Of a DNA stretch of 64,000 bases, positions 37,068 through 45,992 are shown one piece after another. This DNA comes from Coix lacryma-jobi var. lacryma-jobi (taxonomy: Eukaryota > Streptophyta > Magnoliopsida > Poales > Poaceae). Each line of letters begins with the position of its first letter. The stretch's first letter is position 1. The translations under genes were made by a program, and so were the position numbers. The DNA is taken from NCBI GenBank assembly GCA_009763385.1, contig CM019826.1:56975127-57039126 (forward strand), read 5' to 3'. Under the pieces are notes generated by a model. It saw only the letters and a program-made list of their open reading frames with translations, was not told the DNA's origin and did not search any database.

Positions 37068-37358
37068 GCTCGACGAGATGCGATGCCCTCGCCGCCTACG
37101 GAAGTTGCAGCGGGGGGTGACTCCGAAGCCGCCCCTGAGCCAAACTGTGCGGGGGTTACGCTCGCCGAGATCGAGGCGTTGACCGGGGGCGTGCCGATCG
37201 TTGAAGGAGATGCTGCGCGGGCGACGGCGATGGAGGAGGAGACTGCGGCGAATGTCGAGGCTGTTGCGGAAGAAACCACGGCGGAGGAGGCGTCAGCTGG
37301 GACCTCGACTGTCGCCGCTGGCGAGGGTTTGGACATCAACCGAGGGGAAGCTGGGCAG
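37068..37358 (+). CDS. Antisense extra gene, exon 2 (predicted)
   Basis: A 67-bp gap from a GT donor at 37001 to an AG acceptor at 37067, with a T-rich end (TTTTGCTTGTAG), keeps the frame. Without splicing, exon 1 meets a stop at 37031-37033. The 97 codons are Glu/Ala/Thr-rich and acidic and stay in frame up to a second donor CAG|GTGTGA at 37359. Codon and amino-acid character match the acidic parts of exon 1. The intron is short for a plant, so splicing needs transcript proof. Confidence 0.6.
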
Positions 37359-37467
37359 GTGTGATGCCTGGGTTTGTTGGGGCGAGGGAGGCCTTTTTGT
37401 AGATACTATGGTTGTTTGTAAAGACTTGACGAGGCTGAGACATCTCGTATTTTTGTGCAACATGCAG

Positions 37468-38018
37468 GTTCCTGACGGAACCGTGCTAGAAGTATTCGAC
37501 GTGACCCCGCTGATGTTCAACTACCAAGATGTTTTTATAACTGGTGAATCGGGGCTCGCGCTAGATTTAAATATCCTTCGCTTTCCTTTGAACGTTTTTG
37601 GTGGTCGAAGGTGCGGAGATATGATTTAAAAAATAGTAGGTCGAGTCGATTTTGGCGCGAAACAGACTATACAGACCGCCAAGCCGATCGTTATTTGTTT
37701 GGGTCTTCTCCGACCTCGCAAGCTGGCGGTGATGATGATATTGACGAGAACGCAGCTTTGGAATATTTGTTCGGGCAAAGGGAGCTTGAAGTTGGTTCGG
37801 ATGGGGCGCTTGTGGTCCCGAAGGAAGAACCTTCGGAAGTTAATGAGACGAGGCATAGGTACATGTATAGGGCGAGGGTTTTACCCGGGGAGCTGCCAAT
37901 TGTCCCTGCAGCTCCTTTGTTGTGGGGACCCATTGTTCCAGTGGAGGGGGGGTTTGAGGTGGAGGCCGAGGGTTTGGATGATTTGGTGTTGATTGAGGGG
38001 AGCGGTGGTTCCTTGTAA
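37468..38018 (+). CDS. Antisense extra gene, 3' exon(s) (predicted)
   Basis: An acceptor CATGCAG at 37461-37467 opens a frame in phase with exon 2 (VPDGTVLEVFDVTPLMFNY). That frame ends at 37629. The last coding part, 37675-38018 (RYLFGSSPTSQAGGDDD ... LPGELPIVPAAPLLWGP ... ending at the stop at 38016-38018), is in another frame. A third intron from a donor at 37544 to an acceptor at 37674 would restore phase but has only fair splice sites. Alternatives are a frameshift in this copy, or an end at 37629. Related acidic, Gly/Pro-rich tails suggest the last part is real coding sequence. Confidence 0.45.
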
Positions 38019-38142
38019 AGATTTTTTATTTTGGGATATGTTCGTTGTTGTAACGTTGTTTTGTAACGGTATGAGAAAAGCGTGTGGGTTGTGTGCCATG
38101 TTTGCTGTGCTACTTGACGTTTCTTAAATTGTTACATTGTTT
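38019..38142 (+). other. 3' untranslated stretch after the antisense gene
   Basis: T-rich, no ORF. It probably holds the 3' end of the antisense transcript; no clear polyadenylation signal stood out. Confidence 0.4.
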
Positions 38143-38465
38143 AACAGCGACGCCCTGCTTTATTTTTGGCGAGGCTCGCGCGTTTGCTCGTGCACTTGCT
38201 GGTTTTGAAAAAACAGCGACGCCCCCTTTTTCTTTTAGCGAGGCTCGCGCACTTGCTCGTGTGAGCTTGTTTTGGAGAAACAGCGACGCCCCCTTTTTCT
38301 TTTAGCGAGGCTCGCGCGTTTGCTCGTGCACTTGCTGGTTTTGAAAAAAACAGCGACGCCCCCTTTTTCTTTTAGCGAGGCTCGCACACTTGCTCGTGTG
38401 AGCTTGTTTTGAAAAAACAGCGACGCCCCCTTTTTCTTTTAGCGAGGCTCGCGCACTGCTTTTTA
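38143..38465. repeat. Tandem array 1: ~67-70 bp unit, 5 copies
   Basis: The phrase CAGCGACGCC recurs at 38145, 38214, 38281, 38351 and 38418 (spacings 69, 67, 70, 67). It is followed by TTTTAGCGAGGCTCGCGC and a TTGCTCGTG segment that alternates between two variants, giving a higher-order two-unit pattern. Non-coding. Confidence 0.9.
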
Positions 38466-38472
38466 ATCATGT

Positions 38473-38600
38473 TGATGTGGCCCCGCCCGAGGCCTGGCTT
38501 GGAGGGCTCGGGCGAGGCGGAGAATGTGGGCCCGCCCGAGGCCTGGCTCGGAGGGCTCGGGCGAGACGGAGAATGTGGGCCCGCCCGAGGCCTGGCTTGC
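38473..38600. repeat. Tandem array 2: 49-bp unit, ~2.5 copies
   Basis: CGCCCGAGGCCTGG recurs at 38484, 38533 and 38582, exactly 49 bp apart, with GGAGGGCTCGGGCGAG between. It lies directly after array 1. Confidence 0.9.
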
Positions 38601-38649
38601 TTGTGCGAGAATGCTCGACTTTTTGGACTTCGCGCCTTCCCTTATTTCT

Positions 38650-39045
38650 GGCGGAGTTGAAGTTTGCTTCTTTTTGCGAGCCCCTGTCGTTTGTGCCAGG
38701 GTGCTCGACTTTCCTCCCCTTATCTTAGGCGGAGGTGAGTTTGCTTTTTGCGAGCCCCTGTCGTTTGTGCCAGGGTGCTCGACTTTCCTCCCCTTATCTT
38801 AGGCGGAGGTGAGTTTGCTTTTTGCGAGCCCCTGTCCTTTGTGCCAGGGTGCTCGACTTTCCTCCCCTTATCTTAGGCGGAGGTGAGTTTGCTTTTTGCG
38901 AGCCCCTGTCGTTTGTGCCAGGGTGCTCGACTTTCCTCCCCTTATCTTAGGCGGAGGTGAGTTTGCTTTTTGCGAGCCCCTGTCGTTTGTGCCAGGGTGC
39001 TCGACTTTCCTCCCCTTATCTTAGGCGGAGGTGAAGTTTGCTTTG
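38650..39045. repeat. Tandem array 3: 74-bp unit, 5 copies
   Basis: GCGAGCCCCTGTC recurs at 38676, 38750, 38824, 38898 and 38972, each 74 bp apart. Units are almost identical (one has CC for CG after CTGT). A degenerate partial unit precedes the array. Confidence 0.92.
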
Positions 39046-39327
39046 AAAAGAACAGGAATGTTTTTCGAAGCAATCTTAGCTTGTTTTCATCGAATGTAGC
39101 GCTCTTGAAAGAGATCCGCTTTTTCGATGCCTGGGAGTAGAGGGTTGGAGATTTTGCTTTTTTGGGGGTTCTAGCCTGTATTAGTGCGTTGGATACTGCC
39201 TCATTAAAAAACCTTACGCCCCTTCGTAAGGAAAAAGAGTGCAGCTCCTGTTTTTGTCAAGTACATGGGTGTAGATAACATAGTATGTGACAAGGATTAC
39301 ATAACGCGAGGGCTCGCTAAGGCTCCG
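39046..39327. other. Spacer between repeats and pol; small hairpin
   Basis: No gene. A perfect 7-bp inverted repeat, CCTTACG...CGTAAGG with a 6-base loop, lies at 39212-39231 after an A-rich run. Confidence 0.5.
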
Positions 39328-42219
39328 CTATGGGTAAAATTTGCGAAGGTCGTCTATGTTCCAGGTGTGTGGTAGGATATTGCCTTCGCTGTCGGAGAGG
39401 TGGAAAGAGCCTGGGCGATTGCATTCTGCGATCAGGAACGGGCCTGTCCACTTGGGCTGGAATTTTCTGGCCATGCTGGCGTTTTGTTTACGGATGAGGA
39501 CGAGGTCACCCTTCTGCAGGTTTTTGATTCTGACCTTTTTATCTCTCCACTTCTTGGTCTCTTCCTGATACTTGCGAAGGTTGTGAACTGCGCTGCATCT
39601 TGTTTCTTCTAGCAAGTCTTTGTCAGTTAGCTTGGCTGGCTCATCACTTGCGAGGGTTGTTCTTGGTGAAACGTATTTTAGCTCCTCTGGTAACACGGCT
39701 TCTTCGCCGAACAAAAGTTTGAAGGGTGTGAACTTGGTTGCTCTACATTCGGAGGTATTGTGAGACCAGGTGACTGCAGTTAGCTCGTCTGCCCATTTGC
39801 CTTTGGGTCTGCCTTGCAATTTTTTGGATATGGATTGGAAGATTGTTGCGTTGGCTCTTTCGACTAGACCGTTGGACTGCGGGTGTCGGACTGAGGCGAA
39901 GCATAGAATTGTTCCGATTTGTGCACAGAATTCTTTGAAAAACTCGCTGTCAAACTGGGTGCCGTTGTCGACGGTTAGATGTTGGGGGACTCCGAAGCGA
40001 CAAACTATCTGCTGCCAGAAAAATCTTTTTACTGCGAGGGAGGTTATGGAGGACAGCGGTCTTGTTTCGGTCCATTTGGTGAAATATTCCACGGCTACCA
40101 CCGCATAGCGAAGGTTCCCCGGAGCAGTCGGTAGTGGGCCCACGAGATCCATTGCCCACCTTTGTAGAGGCCAGGTTGGGCATATGAGGGTTGTGGGAGC
40201 CCCTGGGGTGTTTTGGTTTTTTGCTGTTAGTTGACAACCTTCGCACTTTTTGACGATGGTTTCAGCGTCTCTCAGTGCAGTTGGCCAGTAGAAACCTTGC
40301 CGGAAAGCCTTTCCTACTAGTGCCCTCGGGCCATTGTGTGAACCACATATACCTTCGTGGATGAGTTTGAGAATGTCGTTACCTTCGCATTGTGACACGC
40401 ACTTGAGCCAAGGTGAGGTTACCGAAGCTTTGAACAAGGTGTTATCCACAATCTTGTACCCTCGCACTCTTTGCTTTAGTCTGTTCTCTTCTTCTTTGGA
40501 GCTGGGTTCATGGAGTCTTTTGATGTAGGCCATGATAGATGCTCTCCAATCCTCGCACTGAATTGTGTTGATTAGCTTGATGCTGATTTCGGAAGCTTCG
40601 AAGGCTGACCGAGTGGAAACCTCGTAGAACACGTCCGGAGGGAGCTGTAGCTGCTGCGCGGCTGCTTTGGCTAAGCAATCTGCTTCGCTGTTTTCAGTCC
40701 TCGATATTGCTTTTACGGTTATGCCGAGGAAGAAAGATTCTAACCTTCGTACATGTTGAAAATACTTTTGAAGCTCTGGGTCTTTTGCTTTGTAGTTCTT
40801 TTCAATGTGCCCTGCAATGACTTGAGAGTCTGTGTTGATGAGTGCCCTTCGGACTGATAACGATCGCAACCTTGAAAGTACCAGAATCACAGCCTCATAT
40901 TCAGCGGAGTTGTTTGTGCATTTGAAGTCCAGCCTTCGTGCGTATCTCAGCTTCGACCCGGAAGGCGAGATTAGAATGGCCGAGGCACCGGCCCCAGTTG
41001 CACCCCAGGCCCCGTCGACGTAAACGATCCAAAACTGGTCCTGCTGCAGCTCACCGGGGCGAGGGTCGGGTGTCCATTCTGCTATGAAGTCAGCCAGCAC
41101 CTGTGATTTGATCGCTGTTCTGCCAACGAAGGTTACAGCATAACTATTAAGCTCGACTGCCCATTTTGCTATTCTTCCAACGGCTTCGTTGTTTTTGAAA
41201 ATGTTCTCGAGAGGGTACGTCGAAGGTACATGTATCTCGTGCGCTTGGAAATAGTGCTTGAGCTTTCTTGATGCCATGACGACGGCGTATGCTATTTTCT
41301 CAAGCTCCGAATAATTTCTCTTTGGGCCTTCGAGGGTTTCTGAAACATAGTAGATTGGGGCTTGTCTGGTTTTGTTGTTTTCGCGGAGCTCCTTGATGAG
41401 GACTGCGCTTGCAGCGTGCGGCAAGGCTGCGACGTAGAGTAACAATAGGTCTCCCTTGCTTGGGCTGGTTAGGGTAGTCAAGCTGGTCAGATACTTTTTC
41501 AACTCCTCGAAGGCCTTTTGCTGCTGGGGACCCCAGTTGAATGGAGCGTTGCTTCTGAGTGTTTCGAAAAATGGTAACCCTCGCTCTGCGGATCTTGAGA
41601 TGAATCTGCTAAGTGCTGCCAAACGACCGGTTAGACGCTGAGCTGCTTTCTTGGTCGTCGGAGGTTCCATGTTCATGATGGCATCAATCTTCTCAGGGTT
41701 GGCCTCGATTCCTCTGGCTGAGACGATGCAACCTAGCAATTTACCTTCGCTTACCCCGAAAACACATTTTTCTGGGTTTAGTTTCAGTCCGGCAGACCGG
41801 AGGTTGCTGAATACCCTCGATAAGTCTGGTATGTGGTTCTCTTTTAGTTCACTTTGAACGACTAGATCGTCGACATAGGCGGAGACAGCATGCTCATCCT
41901 TGAAAACTTCGGAGGTCATGCGAGCGAAGGTTGAACCTGCATTTTTCAAACCTTCTGCCATCCTTCGGAAGCAAAAGGTGCCCGAGGGTGTGATAAAGCT
42001 TGTTTTTTCTTCGTCTTCTTCATTCATCCAGATCTGGTGATAGCCTGAGAAGCAATCAAGGAGGGATAGCATTTGGCAACCTGCCGCTCTGTCGACCAGG
42101 GTGCTTATGTTTGGGAGGGGGAAATCATCTTTCGGACAGGCTTTGTTCAAGCAAGTGAAATCGACGCACATTCGCCATTTTTTGTTCTTCTTTGGACTAG
42201 GACCACATTTGAGAGCCAA
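39328..42219 (-). CDS. Tat-type pol: RT, RNase H, second RNase H, integrase
   Basis: 963-codon ORF. RT: WRMCVDFTCLNKACPKDDFP, LLDCFSGYHQI and the catalytic AYVDDLVV (residues 115-118). A degenerate first RNase H spans about 255-360. Residues 395-520 are a second, archaeal-type RNase H (IVYVDGAWGATGAGA, acidic residues at about 402, 440, 464, 514), a hallmark of Tat elements. Integrase from about 615 has the HHCC zinc site (H621, H629, C659, C662) and the catalytic D691, D751, E787 (VDNGTQF, NGLVERAN). The ORF is open to its stop. It begins inside RT, because the frame changes from gag-protease near 42185. Confidence 0.92.
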   Translation of the reverse strand: MALKCGPSPKKNKKWRMCVDFTCLNKACPKDDFPLPNISTLVDRAAGCQMLSLLDCFSGYHQIWMNEEDEEKTSFITPSGTFCFRRMAEGLKNAGSTFARMTSEVFKDEHAVSAYVDDLVVQSELKENHIPDLSRVFSNLRSAGLKLNPEKCVFGVSEGKLLGCIVSARGIEANPEKIDAIMNMEPPTTKKAAQRLTGRLAALSRFISRSAERGLPFFETLRSNAPFNWGPQQQKAFEELKKYLTSLTTLTSPSKGDLLLLYVAALPHAASAVLIKELRENNKTRQAPIYYVSETLEGPKRNYSELEKIAYAVVMASRKLKHYFQAHEIHVPSTYPLENIFKNNEAVGRIAKWAVELNSYAVTFVGRTAIKSQVLADFIAEWTPDPRPGELQQDQFWIVYVDGAWGATGAGASAILISPSGSKLRYARRLDFKCTNNSAEYEAVILVLSRLRSLSVRRALINTDSQVIAGHIEKNYKAKDPELQKYFQHVRRLESFFLGITVKAISRTENSEADCLAKAAAQQLQLPPDVFYEVSTRSAFEASEISIKLINTIQCEDWRASIMAYIKRLHEPSSKEEENRLKQRVRGYKIVDNTLFKASVTSPWLKCVSQCEGNDILKLIHEGICGSHNGPRALVGKAFRQGFYWPTALRDAETIVKKCEGCQLTAKNQNTPGAPTTLICPTWPLQRWAMDLVGPLPTAPGNLRYAVVAVEYFTKWTETRPLSSITSLAVKRFFWQQIVCRFGVPQHLTVDNGTQFDSEFFKEFCAQIGTILCFASVRHPQSNGLVERANATIFQSISKKLQGRPKGKWADELTAVTWSHNTSECRATKFTPFKLLFGEEAVLPEELKYVSPRTTLASDEPAKLTDKDLLEETRCSAVHNLRKYQEETKKWRDKKVRIKNLQKGDLVLIRKQNASMARKFQPKWTGPFLIAECNRPGSFHLSDSEGNILPHTWNIDDLRKFYP

Positions 42220-45035
42220 GTTGGGTATTTGACTGGGCGAATGACGCCTGCGTCCAGAAGCCTCTTTACCTCAGCCTTCGCTGCCTCCTTTCTTTCTTCT
42301 GACATCTTGCGAAGCTTTTGTTTGATTGGGCGATAGCCTGTTTTGATGTTCAGGCTATGCTCGATCATTGATCTGTTGACTCCTTTTAGGTCTTCTGCGG
42401 ACCAAGCGAAGGTGTCGGAATTTTCTCTGAGGAAGGTGACGAGGCTGCCTTCTGATTGAGGGCCTAGATTGGCTGAAATAAGCACCTTTCTCTCGGCATT
42501 ACCCTCAAAGAGTTGGATTTGTTTGGTTTCGTCCTTTGGCGCCGCCTTCGCTCTGTCATTGCGGACCTCGCCCTCGACGCTGATACCGGGGGTTTGAGGT
42601 TTGGACAAATTGTGTACATTACGTTGCCCCGGGGCTACGTTCCCTTCAGCTGTCCTTGCAATGTCCTGGTCCCCAAATACCGCGACCACACCCTTCGGAG
42701 CGGGAAGTTTCATGCATAGGTAGGCGGGATGGATGACCGCATTGAACGCGTTTGTGACCCCTCGGCCAAAAATGGCGTTGTATGGGTAGAACATGTCGAC
42801 GACATCAAACGTTATATGTTCCGTCCTGCAGTTGGTTTGGTCGCCGAAGGTCACGGGCAGAGAAATTTTCCCGACGGCTCTCACTTGTTGACCACCGAAA
42901 CCATATAGGGGGTTGTCGGCCGGTTGCAGAAGATTTCTGTCAAGCTTCATGCTATCGAAGGTTGAAACGAACAAGATGTCAGCGGAGCTTCCTGTATCGA
43001 CCAGTATTTTGGTGACAGTCCACCCAGCGAGGTTGGTTTCGATCACCATGGCATCTGTGTGAGGGTAATCTCTTAGCTTCATGTCGTTGGCATCGAAGGT
43101 TATGGGGATGTGAGACCAACGACCGAATTTGTGTGGTCCTTCGACGGCCACGTGGTGAACGCGTCTGGCATGTTCCTTCCTCTGCCGTTTGTTACCATGG
43201 TCTTCATTTGAACCTCCGGTGATAGCTAGAATCACGCCGAAGGTCGATGTTGGATTGTTGATGGTCGTTTGGCTCGAGGCTTCGGCTTTCACAGGTTGTG
43301 GTGCTGGTAACGCGGGGATTGGCGGTGGTGGCGGCAGAGCGCTGGTGGCTTGGTGGGTTGTTGGAATTTGGTTTTGGGGGGTAGGTGGGTATGTGACTGT
43401 GTAAGGTGGGTTTTGGCGTTGTGGGGTGGTTGTTGGCTGATAATGGGTTTGGTTGTAGAGTGGGTGGTGAGTGTAGGAGGGTTGTTGCGAAGGTAGGCCG
43501 TAGTTTATGGGGGTATAGTGGTATGTTGGATTTGGTGGGTGGAAGCTTGGTTTTCTTGTGTGGTTTATGGTTCGGGAGTCTGACGGGGGAGGTTTCCTGG
43601 ATTCCTGGTATTCCTTTCCCTTGGCGAAGCATTCGCATTGCTTTGTTGTGTGCCCCTTTCCCATTCCACAGAAGTGACAGTACATTTTGGCAGGATCTCG
43701 CTGCTGGTAGCGCTGGTTCGGCGGGGGTGGCAAAACTTGCGGGGCTTGGCTGCTCGGGTGCTGAGCGTCCCGTGTTTGATGTTCATGGTTTGTTGCTTTG
43801 TTGATTGCACCGACGTTGCTTTGCTCTTGGCGAAGGTTGCTTTCTCTCGGTTGAGGCTTCGGCTGTGGCCTCTGCTGAGACCTCCGAGCGTCGGACTTCG
43901 CTCTGAAATCCATGTCAGCTCTACAGTATCTTTCCATTGTTTCATGCAACTCCTCGATTGAGTTTGCCGGTTTTCTGGCAAATTTTGAGGAGCATGGTCC
44001 TGGGCGCAGGCCACTGACTGCAGCGAGGATGACAGCCTCGTCAGATATCCCAGGGGTCCTTGCTCTGATTTGAATGAACCTTCGCCAGTAAACTTGGAGC
44101 GGCTCGCGTTCTTCTTGCTTGCAATTGAATAGCTCGATGGGGCTTGACGGGGCTGGAGTGATGCCCTTGAAATTTGTACACAGCTTGTCTCTGAGGGAGG
44201 CCCAGGAATCCACTGTTCCGGGGCGAAGGTTGCTGTACCAAGTTTGTGCGATGTCTCGCAGAATGATGACAAAGGATTTTGCCATTGTTGATTCGTCACC
44301 GCCTGCTGCGGCAACCGCTGCTTCGTAGCTCATGATGAACTGGCGAGGGTCGGAAAGTCCATCATAGCGGGGTAGGTTTTGTGGATTATAGCATGGTGGC
44401 CAGGGCTGGGTTTGGAGTATTTGGGAGAGTGGTGACTTTGGATCGTACGGCATTTGGTGTTGCTGATGCCTTCGCTGAATGCGAAGGTTTTGTTCTCTCT
44501 CATCTGGGTAGAGTTGGCGGAAATTTGGGTGTCTCAAAGGATATGGCTCTGGGTGTACTGGTGGTGGTGGGGGTGGTGGATGGTGACGAAGGTTGTCTCG
44601 ATTCGGCTCCTCATTCCCCTCTCGCAACGGGGGTATCTCCTCATTATCCCAGCCTTCGGCTTCGGCTTCTGCCGCGGCGAGGGATTCTTCCATACGGCGA
44701 AGCTGCTCCCTGGCCTCGTCTGCCCTCTGTCTGATCGAGCGCAGTCGGTTATGCCTCTCAAGCTGTTCCAGGCGCCTCTTCTTCTCTTGCAGCTCAGCCT
44801 CGAGCCTTTCAAGGGCCTCGAGGCCCACCTCTTCTTCTTCTCCCTCTCCTTCTCCCGAAGTGTGTGGGTGCGGCTGCGTCGCCACTCGGGCCTGGGGGCC
44901 CAGGGATTGGGGTTCCGGGGTGACATTCTCTCCTCCCGAGGGCTGTGCAATTTCCTCAGCAGGCGGGACCACCGCCGCCGCCTCTCTAGCAACGCGCTGG
45001 TCCCTCGTCGAAAGTGCTCTCCTGTTTCCCGCCAT
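42147..45035 (-). CDS. Tat-type gag-protease (runs into the first part of RT)
   Basis: 962 codons from the ATG at 45035, only 33 nt past the 5' LTR. Order: a coiled coil (about 70-128), a Pro-rich stretch, and a Gag core (about 228-375; PRQFIMSYEAAVAAAGG, AQTWYSNLRPGTVDSW). A CCHC-like knuckle (C453, C456, H462, C467) follows, then a long Pro/Gln/Tyr linker. The aspartic protease has LVDTGSSADILF at about D680. The last ~60 residues are the start of RT (VIRPVKYPTWLSNVVLV). The frame is lost just after this, and a stop comes at 42147. Pol overlaps by 73 bp in the -1 frame. Either a recent indel or programmed frameshifting explains it. Confidence 0.9.
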   Translation of the reverse strand: MAGNRRALSTRDQRVAREAAAVVPPAEEIAQPSGGENVTPEPQSLGPQARVATQPHPHTSGEGEGEEEEVGLEALERLEAELQEKKRRLEQLERHNRLRSIRQRADEAREQLRRMEESLAAAEAEAEGWDNEEIPPLREGNEEPNRDNLRHHPPPPPPPVHPEPYPLRHPNFRQLYPDEREQNLRIQRRHQQHQMPYDPKSPLSQILQTQPWPPCYNPQNLPRYDGLSDPRQFIMSYEAAVAAAGGDESTMAKSFVIILRDIAQTWYSNLRPGTVDSWASLRDKLCTNFKGITPAPSSPIELFNCKQEEREPLQVYWRRFIQIRARTPGISDEAVILAAVSGLRPGPCSSKFARKPANSIEELHETMERYCRADMDFRAKSDARRSQQRPQPKPQPRESNLRQEQSNVGAINKATNHEHQTRDAQHPSSQAPQVLPPPPNQRYQQRDPAKMYCHFCGMGKGHTTKQCECFAKGKEYQESRKPPPSDSRTINHTRKPSFHPPNPTYHYTPINYGLPSQQPSYTHHPLYNQTHYQPTTTPQRQNPPYTVTYPPTPQNQIPTTHQATSALPPPPPIPALPAPQPVKAEASSQTTINNPTSTFGVILAITGGSNEDHGNKRQRKEHARRVHHVAVEGPHKFGRWSHIPITFDANDMKLRDYPHTDAMVIETNLAGWTVTKILVDTGSSADILFVSTFDSMKLDRNLLQPADNPLYGFGGQQVRAVGKISLPVTFGDQTNCRTEHITFDVVDMFYPYNAIFGRGVTNAFNAVIHPAYLCMKLPAPKGVVAVFGDQDIARTAEGNVAPGQRNVHNLSKPQTPGISVEGEVRNDRAKAAPKDETKQIQLFEGNAERKVLISANLGPQSEGSLVTFLRENSDTFAWSAEDLKGVNRSMIEHSLNIKTGYRPIKQKLRKMSEERKEAAKAEVKRLLDAGVIRPVKYPTWLSNVVLVQRRTKNGECASISLA

Positions 45036-45051
45036 TTCAGACTTCGGATCC

Positions 45052-45068
45052 CCACGGACGGTGCCAAC
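45052..45068 (-). other. Primer-binding site of the Tat-type element
   Basis: On the minus strand TTGGCACCGTCCGTGGGG directly follows the 5' LTR end. This resembles the primer-binding sites of Tat-lineage elements. Confidence 0.6.
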
Positions 45069-45729
45069 TGTTGGAACGCACTTGCCTCACCTCCGCACTT
45101 GTGCAGGGGAAGGAGCGAAGGCGGCCAAGTGTCGGATGCAGTAGCGAAGGTGAGACGGAAGTGGAAGGTGCTCAAATTCTCCCCTCGGTCGTCCCTTACA
45201 CTGTTCATCCCCTTGGTATTTATAGGGAATGCCAAGGGGCACGGGCGGAATTACAAAAGGGTACAGGAAAGATTCCTTGCCTCCGCGCAGGGAGGAGGGG
45301 CAAAAGCGTACATACACGGCTGAAGCGGAAACCCTAATCAGCCATACTCCAGCGCGCCGCCACCTGGCCCTTGTTCACCTTCGGGGAGAGGTGTGGCGGT
45401 CTTGACCTTCGGCGATCCTGACCTTCGGCCGCGCTCGCCGGATCTTCGGCTTCGCTTGCTTCTGGGGCAGCGCATACTTGCCGCTTGCCTCGACCTTCGC
45501 CCCAAGCGAAGGTGGCGTCGTGAGTCGGCGAAGGTCTCCTGCATTGCGACCGTCGCCTTAGACCTGCACGGAAGTACGACAAAGCGACGAGGGTTGACCC
45601 CGCGTCCGGGGGTCAGGGTAACGGTCTCCGATGGGAGAGGGACCTCGCAAGGACATTAGGCGTTGCGCGAGGGCTAATTTCGAGCACCAGTTCGAGCGGC
45701 GCTTCTGCCGAGGGTCCTTTCCCCCAACA
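45069..45729 (-). repeat. Tat-type 5' LTR
   Basis: 661 bp, identical to 33452-34112 except one base. The minus-strand TATA box CTATAAATA lies at 45217-45225 and would start the gag-pol transcript. Confidence 0.93.
45217..45225 (-). promoter_or_regulatory. TATA box in the Tat-type 5' LTR
   Basis: CTATAAATA on the minus strand, about 150 bp upstream of the LTR end and 180 bp upstream of the gag ATG. This fits the U3 promoter. Confidence 0.7.
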
Positions 45730-45734
45730 CAAAC
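45730..45734. repeat. Target-site duplication CAAAC (right)
   Basis: Matches 33447-33451. Confidence 0.9.
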
Positions 45735-45992
45735 CAAACTTTATTGATTTCTGGTTTATGATACAAAAACAGTAACTGCATACACACTTATGTTACATTG
45801 TTCATGCATAACAGGAGTGATACATGGTTCAACTAGCTTAGGATTATGTTACGCTAAGCTATTACACAGCCCCTGCCCTCCTAAGGTTCAAGATCCACGC
45901 CTGACACTCTGATGGAAGACGACTCACTCGTCACCCTCACTCTCACTGTCTCTGTCATCAGCAGACTCAACCATATCCAGATCTTCCTCACT
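45735..45992 (-). other. Chromovirus leader between extra ORF and gag
   Basis: No supported ORF. It is AT-rich and lies between the extra leader ORF and the gag start, which is now 12 kb away across the Tat-type insertion. Confidence 0.5.

Larger units (their letters stand above)
33452..45729 (-). mobile_element. Tat/Grande-type Gypsy element, young and nearly intact
   Basis: 12,278 bp with 661-bp LTRs at both ends that differ at one base by eye (33574 A against 45191 G), flanked by CAAAC duplications. The minus strand carries gag-protease and RT-RNase H-integrase. The plus strand carries a separate spliced gene between pol and the 3' LTR. The extra RNase H domain, the antisense gene and the tandem repeats in the 3' region are all known traits of the Tat lineage (Grande, Ogre, RIRE2 relatives). 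One frame break lies at the start of RT. Confidence 0.9.

Noticed and set aside
38650..39045. Possible CRISPR-like array
   Set aside because: The 74-bp units are direct tandem copies with no unique spacers, in a plant retrotransposon.
39212..39231. 7-bp stem hairpin as a terminator
   Set aside because: A single small inverted repeat in eukaryotic repeat DNA. There is no reason to assign a terminator function.
44454..45323. 289-codon plus-strand ORF
   Set aside because: Shadow of the Tat-type gag and 5' LTR on the other strand.
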